Of a DNA stretch of 37,823 nt, positions 26,252 through 32,405 are shown piece after piece. Under the pieces are notes generated by a model. The model made no database searches, was not told where the DNA came from, and was given only the letters and a program-made list of their open reading frames with translations. The stretch comes from Pseudoalteromonas denitrificans DSM 6059 (GTDB taxonomy: Bacteria; Pseudomonadota; Gammaproteobacteria; Enterobacterales; Alteromonadaceae), in NCBI RefSeq assembly GCF_900112265.1, contig NZ_FOLO01000057.1:1-37823 (forward strand), written 5' to 3'. Position 1 is the first letter of the stretch; each line of letters starts with the position of its first letter. The translations under genes were made by a program, and so were the position numbers.

Positions 26252-26749
26252 ATGAAAACATTTATTTACAGCATATTTTATTTGAGTCTTATTACTGCGC
26301 TAGGTTACTTAGCATTTAGTAATACTACGAGTAATACATGGTTATCTGGTTTATTTTTAAATGATAGTTCAGAAAAAACAACACAAAAAATGTTGGTTGA
26401 TATATCTCATTCAATAGAGAGTCAATTTAAAAAATTACAAGAAAAAAATAAAGTACAAAGTCAAACTATTACATTGTTAGAACAGCAAATGCATACCCTT
26501 AAAAAGCAGATGCAAGACATGACTGTTTCAGCTGAGACTAAAATCAATATGCTAGAGGGGAAAATAGCAAATAAAGAGGCGCTTGGAAAATCAAAAAAGA
26601 CAACTGAGAACAAGGTTACTAACCTGGAAAATAATGACCTTTCAACACAGCAAGAAAGTATTCAAGTTTTAGCTGAGCGTAAAATGTCGTTAAGAGAAAT
26701 TGCAGATAAAATGAATATGAGGGCGCTGAGTAGTTTATCTGGTAGTTAA
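26252..26749 (+). CDS. Membrane-anchored coiled-coil protein
   Basis: The 165-residue protein has an N-terminal membrane helix (about 5-25), a coiled coil (about 45-110) with repeated heptads such as TITLLEQQMHTLKKQMQDM, and a short tail ending in MSLREIADKMNMRALSSLSG that looks like a separate helical motif. No catalytic domain is seen. ATG 26252 has AAGGTGG at 26240-26246; the in-frame GTG at 26243 lies inside that ribosome site and is rejected. It follows the channel gene by 48 bases and could be a spacer or oligomerisation part of the machine. Confidence 0.8.
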   Translation: MKTFIYSIFYLSLITALGYLAFSNTTSNTWLSGLFLNDSSEKTTQKMLVDISHSIESQFKKLQEKNKVQSQTITLLEQQMHTLKKQMQDMTVSAETKINMLEGKIANKEALGKSKKTTENKVTNLENNDLSTQQESIQVLAERKMSLREIADKMNMRALSSLSGS

Positions 26750-26790
26750 TTTATATCAGATAAGTTTAACTTAATTTAAGGACGTTCATT

Positions 26791-27612
26791 ATGTTGAAGC
26801 TTATAAGCAAGTTTAAATGGTCTCTTTTTCTTATAATATCCTTATGCCTAGTGATTATTTTTAGCATGATACATCAAAAAAAAATTAACAAGTTAAAAAC
26901 TAAGCATTTGACTGAGAAGCTTAGTAAGCAATTTGCTATTGAACGACCCAAACAAATTTTAAAACCTTTACAAAAACTGGCTGAAATTCATTTTTCAAAA
27001 ACCACCTTGCCTTTACCTCCTGTAATAGAAAAACCAGTATCAAAATTGGAAAAACCTATCGCAGTTGAAGTTACAGCCATTAATAAAAGTGCTGAAGTCG
27101 TTAAACTTGATAAAAAAGAGCAAGCATTTAATCAACAAGTAACAAAAAAACAAACAGAGCAAAATTATCAGGATGTATTAAATGGTAAGGGTCCTGCAAT
27201 TGAAATTGCATGGCCAAATTTAACCAGTGAACGTGAAATGTTATTTCAGTTATTAACACAGTGTACCGGAATGAGATTAGGTGTATTAAATGCAGGAAAT
27301 ATTAATTTAGTTGAAAATAGCCATGTTAAAAATGTGAAGCTCAGTGATTTCATCCGCCTTATTAAGGGGGAAATGACCAAGTCAGAAAAATATCAGTTTT
27401 CAAGTTTAGCAGCAGGTACGCCAGTACGCCTTTTCCCTTTATCAATTGATTTAACTTTAATAAAAAAATTAAGCCAAAATAAAAAATATAATCAAAGTAA
27501 AATTATCACTGGGCAGTACCAGGTTGCGCAAGGTAATATTTGGTTGAAAAATGTTACTTATGATGGAGTTAAAATGAATCGCACTAGGTTATTATGGCAA
27601 AATGATTGTTAA
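26791..27612 (+). CDS. Inner-membrane protein with Pro/Lys linker (TonB-like topology)
   Basis: The 273-residue protein has a short cytosolic N-terminus, one membrane helix (about 10-28), a Pro/Lys/Glu-rich stretch (about 50-95, including LPLPPVIEKPVSKLEKPIAV), and a folded C-terminal domain (about 130-273). This is the topology of TonB and TolA, which span the periplasm and pass on the force of ExbBD/TolQR. The C-terminal domain does not show the TonB signature and I do not recognise it; two of its residues are cysteines (about 155 and the final residue). ATG 26791 has AAGGA at 26778-26782. A transducer role is inference from shape and context. Confidence 0.75.
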   Translation: MLKLISKFKWSLFLIISLCLVIIFSMIHQKKINKLKTKHLTEKLSKQFAIERPKQILKPLQKLAEIHFSKTTLPLPPVIEKPVSKLEKPIAVEVTAINKSAEVVKLDKKEQAFNQQVTKKQTEQNYQDVLNGKGPAIEIAWPNLTSEREMLFQLLTQCTGMRLGVLNAGNINLVENSHVKNVKLSDFIRLIKGEMTKSEKYQFSSLAAGTPVRLFPLSIDLTLIKKLSQNKKYNQSKIITGQYQVAQGNIWLKNVTYDGVKMNRTRLLWQNDC

Positions 27613-27670
27613 CTGTTTATTTGGCGTAAATGCTGCATAATATAAAGTGTCTTAATTGGTTGGGAACAGA

Positions 27671-28567
27671 ATGAATTTTTGGAATCGTGCATTAATCATT
27701 ATTTTAAGTCTGTGTTTTTTATTACCCGTTTTTGCTGCGGATAAACCGAATATTCTTATATTAGGTGAAGATGCCGCTGGTGATTCAGTACCAAGAAGTA
27801 GTCGGGTTTTTAAACGGGTATTAGATGCATTAATTAACCAAATGCATGATAAAGGTTTTGATGTATATGATGAAGCTGTACTTACTTTATTAGAAAATAA
27901 TAGCAGCCATATTCGCAGAACTGATAGTGAAATAATTGAAGTGGCTAGAGCGAGTAAAAGACCTCCTATAGATGTTGTGGTAATATTTCAAATTTATGCA
28001 AGTACTCAAAATTTAGAATTTAATACTCGGATTAATACTTTACTTATGGGACGTTTATTAAATGTAAAAACAGGTAAACATTTAGGTAATTTTGAAATCG
28101 ATAGTGGTAAAAACTTTACTGGTCCGGCACAGTGCCAGCAAGAATGTATTTTAACTATAGTAGGAGATAAATCTCGTATTTTAGCTAATGATTTAGGGGC
28201 TGTATTAGCTGAAAAATTAGTGTGGATGAATAATGGTGATGTATCTGAGCCCTCAAAAAATAATAAAATGGTAACGGAATACGCACTTATTTTTGATGGA
28301 TTTAATGCCAAAGAATATATGGCGATTGAAGAGTATCTTGTTATCTTTTCTGGTTATACGCGTCATCGACCTATAGAAATAAGGCATACACGGAGCGAAA
28401 TCTGGTATCAATCTTCAATTGGTACGGCCAAATTAGACCGAAATTTAAATAAAATGTTAGCCGAGCTCGACATGCAAAGTATTATTAATTTTGAGGGGAA
28501 TACTTTTACTGTAAAAAGAATCACTTTTAGGAATAAAGAAATTAAGGAAAATAATGAGGTTTGGTAA
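27671..28567 (+). CDS. Exported CsgG/LpoB-like protein (paralogue of 28554 N-terminal half)
   Basis: The 298-residue periplasmic protein has a signal peptide (1-22, ending VFA) and two domains. The first (about 25-185) resembles the CsgG/LpoB/FlgT-type alpha-beta fold: a strand NILILGED, helices RSSRVFKRVLDALINQM, then GFDVYDEA and DVVVIFQIYA. A CQQEC motif (Cys155, Cys159) may form a disulfide. The second (about 205-298) starts YALIFDGFNAKEY and ends NTFTVKRI. The same two-domain layout, including CxxEC, is in the next gene. No lipobox is present, so it differs from CsgG and LpoB lipoproteins. ATG 27671 has GGGA at 27662-27665. Its end overlaps the next gene by 14 bases. Confidence 0.72.
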   Translation: MNFWNRALIIILSLCFLLPVFAADKPNILILGEDAAGDSVPRSSRVFKRVLDALINQMHDKGFDVYDEAVLTLLENNSSHIRRTDSEIIEVARASKRPPIDVVVIFQIYASTQNLEFNTRINTLLMGRLLNVKTGKHLGNFEIDSGKNFTGPAQCQQECILTIVGDKSRILANDLGAVLAEKLVWMNNGDVSEPSKNNKMVTEYALIFDGFNAKEYMAIEEYLVIFSGYTRHRPIEIRHTRSEIWYQSSIGTAKLDRNLNKMLAELDMQSIINFEGNTFTVKRITFRNKEIKENNEVW

Positions 28568-30392
28568 GCTTTTACGTATTACTTTTATTATGACTTTTTT
28601 TTTATCAACAAAAGCTTTTTCACAATCAAATTGGCAGCTAGTTGTTATACCACAAGCTAATACTTCAGCAAGTAATAACAAGGTTTCACCTCAGGTCTAC
28701 ATAGGAATTACAAGTGCTTTAACTACGCAATTGGTTAATAATAATTTTACGGTTTTTGATCAGTCTTTATTAGAATTAAAAAATTGTATAACGAAAGATT
28801 GCACTATTATCTCCGATAGCAATTTATTGTCACTTGTTCAATCGTATAACTTTAAAGCTGCCCAAATTAGCATAAATTTAGCGATTGTTTATCAAATCGA
28901 TATATTCGATGAAACAACATCAAGTGTTAAAGGCATGCGGTTTAACCTTTCTAGTTACTTAGTGGATTTAGACTCTGGTGAAAGAGTAGAATCTTACAGT
29001 GATTCTAAGAAATATAATGACATCGCTAATACTTGTTTGGATGAGTGTCTTATTCGATGGCAAACTGATAAAGCTTACCAGCTTGCGCAAGATGCGGGTT
29101 ATATATTATCGTTAAAAATAAATCGTTTACCAAAACGTTACAGATATGAATTAGAGTTTGATAGATTTGCTATAAATGAATTGAAGCAGATAAACGTATT
29201 TCTAAATTCACTCTCTGAAAAAAAAATCCACATCGCTTTGTCAGATTTTACAGTTCAAAAAGCATTTTTAAATCAGCAAGGTAATAAACAACTCACCCTT
29301 ACATCTCTTTATCATGCAGATGAATTAAATCAGCTATTACACAATCATTTTGAGCAACACGCGTTACCTGTTTTAATTGATTTTAGGCAGTCGATTAATA
29401 AATTCACAATAGTAAAAGGTACAACAAAATTTGACGGTTTATATATCATTTTATTGTTAGTCGTTTTATTGTTATTTGGCTTTTTTTATTATTATCTGCA
29501 TTATTTAAATACAAATAAAAGACTCAAAAAAGTAGATAGAGCAATAGCGGATAAAAACTATTATTTAGCTTATTTTTTTATAGATAAAACTTTAGTGAGT
29601 ATTACAAAAAATAAATTATTGAAATATTGGTTTGAGCCTAATTTGTTACTTATTCGAGAATCGATAGACAAGCTTGCTTTACCAATAAGAGGTAATGTCA
29701 TAGCCGACAAAGCATTGGCGGGTACTCATATTTTTACCGCTAACATGCTTGAGTTAGGTAAAAAAAGTATTTTGGGAACGAAATCACGCAATGCTGTAGA
29801 TTCTTTTTGTTTGGGTTATAAACTGCTTTCTGAATTAGGAAAACAATGTGTGTTTATATTTGAGGGTAATGAATATTACTTATCGGATAAAGGCAGTAAA
29901 TATGCTTGTCAATTTAATGACAAACGGCTTGCTAATGATCAACTCGTAAAAATTACGGCAAATAGTACCTTGTATATGGCTATTGATGTAAAACAACAAT
30001 TACAAACCTGCCAATTAAAATTGGATTTAAGTCAATGTGATTCTTCAGCACTTATTATGTCTTTAAAAGCTGAACCATTTCAGTTTTTAGAGCATAGTAG
30101 TCTTGGAGTTGTTTGGCCTGATTTTGAGCTTGATTTAAATTCCAGGTGGATTCTATTAGGCAATAGCTTGGCTTTAGGTGTTGATGCTAAAGGTATTATC
30201 GACATTGGTTGTACGAATAATTCAAAGGTTTTAGCTTATTTGAGTTATTCATGTGGTTTTTTTATTGAGCCAGTAAAAAATGGGTTGGGTAAATTATTAG
30301 TAGACAGTCATGAAATATATGCAAAAGTACCAGTGAAAGAAAATACAATTATTAATTTAGCGGGTTGTGAGTTTAGTCTTAATAAGTTTTAA
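28554..30392 (+). CDS. CsgG-like periplasmic domain, membrane helix and cytosolic FHA-like tail
   Basis: The 612-residue protein starts with a signal peptide (about 1-23, AFS). Residues 25-290 repeat the layout of the previous gene: CsgG/LpoB-like domain, CLDEC (Cys161, Cys165), the DK...LAQDAG segment, then a second domain starting YRYELEFDRFA and ending NKFTIVKG. A membrane helix follows (about 296-319) with positive residues after it, so the rest is cytosolic. The tail has helices (about 325-370) and two beta-rich units; the last (about 530-612: WILLGNS, FFIEPVKNG, NLAGCEFSL) has an FHA-like strand order, but the usual Arg, SxxH and Asn residues are not clear, so phosphothreonine binding is doubtful. 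It could signal across the membrane. ATG 28554 has AAGGA at 28544-28548. Confidence 0.7.
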   Translation: MRFGKLLRITFIMTFFLSTKAFSQSNWQLVVIPQANTSASNNKVSPQVYIGITSALTTQLVNNNFTVFDQSLLELKNCITKDCTIISDSNLLSLVQSYNFKAAQISINLAIVYQIDIFDETTSSVKGMRFNLSSYLVDLDSGERVESYSDSKKYNDIANTCLDECLIRWQTDKAYQLAQDAGYILSLKINRLPKRYRYELEFDRFAINELKQINVFLNSLSEKKIHIALSDFTVQKAFLNQQGNKQLTLTSLYHADELNQLLHNHFEQHALPVLIDFRQSINKFTIVKGTTKFDGLYIILLLVVLLLFGFFYYYLHYLNTNKRLKKVDRAIADKNYYLAYFFIDKTLVSITKNKLLKYWFEPNLLLIRESIDKLALPIRGNVIADKALAGTHIFTANMLELGKKSILGTKSRNAVDSFCLGYKLLSELGKQCVFIFEGNEYYLSDKGSKYACQFNDKRLANDQLVKITANSTLYMAIDVKQQLQTCQLKLDLSQCDSSALIMSLKAEPFQFLEHSSLGVVWPDFELDLNSRWILLGNSLALGVDAKGIIDIGCTNNSKVLAYLSYSCGFFIEPVKNGLGKLLVDSHEIYAKVPVKENTIINLAGCEFSLNKF

Positions 30393-30428
30393 ACTAAATA
30401 TTCATTATAAATGACTTCAATATATTAA

Positions 30429-31112
30429 CTAAAGGCTAAATTGTGCTTTTAAAATATCAGCTGTAAAGTTGGTTTTTAAATAAAAACCTCTAGGTAAAGT
30501 TTGAATTATTTTACCATTTGGGCCTATAGCATCTGTTAATGCCTTAGCATTTGCTGCTTTTGGTCTGATCTGTAAAACTTGTCCAAGTTTACCATTTATT
30601 TTTTCTATTTCACCTAAGGCAATCATTTCAATTTGTTGTTCCCAATCTCGTCGTAATAAAGCTTCTTCATAATGACTAGGTTGCCATAAAAATCCAGAAC
30701 CAATGATACGTTGTTCTATAGCAATATCCCTTTCAGACAAAATAGGTAACCATAAAACATGATTTAACTTTTTTTTAACTGGAGAATTTTGCCAAGTTAA
30801 TCCTTGTAACTCTTTTAGTGGCACCACAGATACAAACGTTGTTTCAAGTGGCTTCCCTGCATAAGAAATGGGTAAGGTTTTTAGCTCTATACCTAAATTT
30901 ATAAAGTCGGGTTCAGGCTTTGAACCAGCCATTGCGCCTAAAACCCATTCTATTAATTGTCCAATCCAACCTTTCTCTCTTAATAAATCTTTGGGAGTTT
31001 TAAATTGATATTTATTTGCCAAATCGCCGACAGTTAATCCCGCAATATCATCGATCCGGGATAATAACTCATTTATAGATTGTGGAGCTTTAGGGCGACT
31101 GCTTATGGACAT
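30429..31112 (-). CDS. mutH: DNA mismatch repair endonuclease MutH
   Basis: MutH nicks the unmethylated strand at hemimethylated GATC sites once activated by MutS and MutL, directing repair to the new strand. The 227 residues match E. coli MutH (229) throughout. The active-site segment GQLIEWVLGAMAGSKPEPDF followed by ELKT contains the Glu, Asp and ExK residues. Its presence implies Dam methylation in this organism. It converges with the end of the large cluster, leaving a 36-base gap without a visible terminator, and its upstream side faces rppH across the region with DnaA boxes. Confidence 0.97.
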   Translation of the reverse strand: MSISSRPKAPQSINELLSRIDDIAGLTVGDLANKYQFKTPKDLLREKGWIGQLIEWVLGAMAGSKPEPDFINLGIELKTLPISYAGKPLETTFVSVVPLKELQGLTWQNSPVKKKLNHVLWLPILSERDIAIEQRIIGSGFLWQPSHYEEALLRRDWEQQIEMIALGEIEKINGKLGQVLQIRPKAANAKALTDAIGPNGKIIQTLPRGFYLKTNFTADILKAQFSL

Positions 31113-31602
31113 AGAAGAACCGAGAATTTTTTGGGAGGACTACTATAGCAAAAAATTATTTTTAACTATAGTTTTGTTTATAAGTTACTTTTATTTTTTG
31201 TAATACCATTTCTTTGTAAAGAAAAAAGTGCATAACTTTATTTTAGTGTGTTTTTCACTCGATTTTTAATTTGTTGGTGCTTTAGGGCCTTAAATATAAA
31301 TCTTTTAGTTTATAGTGTTGATTTTATTGTGTATTTATTGTTGTGTCATTCGTTTTTTTTTTGTTTTTTTTAGTTTTTAAATTGAAATACAGATATATAA
31401 ACATATTTATCCACAGATTCTGTGGAAAAGCATAGGTTTAGAATATTAATCTGTGGATTTGTTTGTAAAATAATCGTATTTATTAAATGTTATTCACATT
31501 TACAATTAATATAAGCATACCCTTGCTGTAATAGGTGCATTATGGAACAATCAATAGTAGAAAATGCAATTTTTAAGAGACTGTTATTATGGGGTTTAGT
31601 AG
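31113..31602. other. mutH-rppH intergenic region, AT-rich
   Basis: This 490-base gap has no conserved gene. It holds long T-runs (31350-31380), a cluster of DnaA-box-like nonamers (31407-31498) and a possible 22-codon leader ORF (31542-31610) that overlaps the rppH start. Promoters for mutH and rppH must lie here, but I found no clear sigma70 pair. Confidence 0.6.
31407..31498. promoter_or_regulatory. Cluster of DnaA boxes
   Basis: Within 92 bases there are a perfect box TTATCCACA (31407-31415, +), TTTTCCACA (31421-31429, -), a two-mismatch box AAATCCACA (31452-31460, -) and TTATTCACA (31490-31498, +). Three of the four fit the TTWTNCACA consensus. The left flank is very AT-rich. Possible roles are DnaA control of rppH or mutH, DnaA titration, or an origin-like element; the sequence cannot distinguish these. 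Confidence 0.55.
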
Positions 31603-31610
31603 GTGATTGA
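31542..31610 (+). CDS. Possible 22-codon leader peptide before rppH
   Basis: An ATG at 31542 with AGG six bases upstream opens a 22-codon frame (MEQSIVENAIFKRLLLWGLV, then two more residues) whose stop overlaps the GTG start region of rppH in another frame. It may be coincidental, or it may couple translation into rppH. Confidence 0.25.
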   Translation: MEQSIVENAIFKRLLLWGLVGD

Positions 31611-32133
31611 TGCCGACGGATTTCGTGCCAATGTTGGGATTGTAATTTGTAACAACCAAGGTCAGGTTTTTTGGGCTAGACGTTATGGACAGCATTCTTG
31701 GCAATTCCCTCAAGGTGGCGTAGATGATGGGGAAACCCCCGAAGAAACAATGTACAGGGAACTCCATGAAGAAGTGGGGCTTTTGCCTGAAGATGTTGAA
31801 ATTGTAGCAAGTTCAAAACATTGGTTGCGTTATAAATTACCAAAACGATTGATCCGGCGTGATTCTAGCCCTGTTTGTATTGGTCAAAAGCAAAAATGGT
31901 TTTTATTAAAGTTAAGGTGTAATGATGAAGATGTAAACTTGCTCAAAACAAATCATCCTGAATTTGATGATTGGCGCTGGGTAAGTTATTGGTATCCTGT
32001 CCGTCAGGTCGTGTCATTTAAACGAGATGTGTATCGACGAGTTATGAAAGAATTTTCTGCTATTGCTATGCCTTTTTATCGCAAAGATGTACATACTAAA
32101 GAAGTTTGGCGCCAGCGAGATAATAGATATTAA
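31603..32133 (+). CDS. rppH: RNA pyrophosphohydrolase RppH
   Basis: RppH (NudH) removes pyrophosphate from the 5' end of mRNAs and so starts RNase E-dependent decay. The 176 residues equal the E. coli length and share MIDxDGxRxNVGIVICN at the start and the whole C-terminal block VSYWYPVRQVVSFKRDVYRR. The Nudix box runs GGVDDGETPEETMYRELHEE, then VGL. The start is GTG at 31603, fixed by homology, with GGGG at 31591-31594 as ribosome site. It precedes ptsP as in E. coli, but with a mobile-element-like insert of about 200 bases between them. Confidence 0.97.
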   Translation: MIDADGFRANVGIVICNNQGQVFWARRYGQHSWQFPQGGVDDGETPEETMYRELHEEVGLLPEDVEIVASSKHWLRYKLPKRLIRRDSSPVCIGQKQKWFLLKLRCNDEDVNLLKTNHPEFDDWRWVSYWYPVRQVVSFKRDVYRRVMKEFSAIAMPFYRKDVHTKEVWRQRDNRY

Positions 32134-32195
32134 TTTAAATATTTATTTAGACTAAAAAGAAACGTTAATTGTATTTTTATCTTTGGTTATTCATG

Positions 32196-32397
32196 ATACC
32201 AACTCGATTAAGTATATGACTACTCTAAATGGTCTAAATATACAAAATTGTTTTAACTTCATGGGTGGAAGTACTTAGAACAAGGAACTATAAGCCTATG
32301 TTTTCAATTTTAGTAACGCTTAATTGTTTAATTAAGCATCTTACTCTTAAAATTTTATTACCATTATATTTGCTCACTAACTTTATAGAATTGGTAT
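32196..32397. mobile_element. Probable MITE between rppH and ptsP
   Basis: A noncoding block of 202 bases is bounded by seven-base terminal inverted repeats, ATACCAA (32196-32202) and TTGGTAT (32391-32397), with internal hairpins (ACTTC/GAAGT at 32256-32272 and GCTTAATT/AATTAAGC at 32318-32337). Similar ATACCAA-ended blocks are, from memory, common repeats in Alteromonadales genomes. It has no ORF, so it would need a transposase in trans. No target duplication was established. Confidence 0.5.
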
Positions 32398-32405
32398 AAA
32401 ATAAA

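Noticed and set aside
17114..30392. Zorya defence system or type VI secretion accessory genes
   Set aside because: Only the MotA/ExbB-like pair or the SUMF and FHA-like folds recall those systems; there is no ZorC/ZorD or ZorE, no helicase or nuclease, and no VipA, VipB, Hcp, VgrG or ClpV.
27671..30392. Curli operon (CsgG)
   Set aside because: The fold resemblance is partial, there is no lipobox, and no csgA, csgB, csgE or csgF is present.
31407..31498. Chromosomal replication origin oriC
   Set aside because: The neighbours (mutH, rppH) are not those of oriC, and only four boxes are seen with no clear unwinding repeats.
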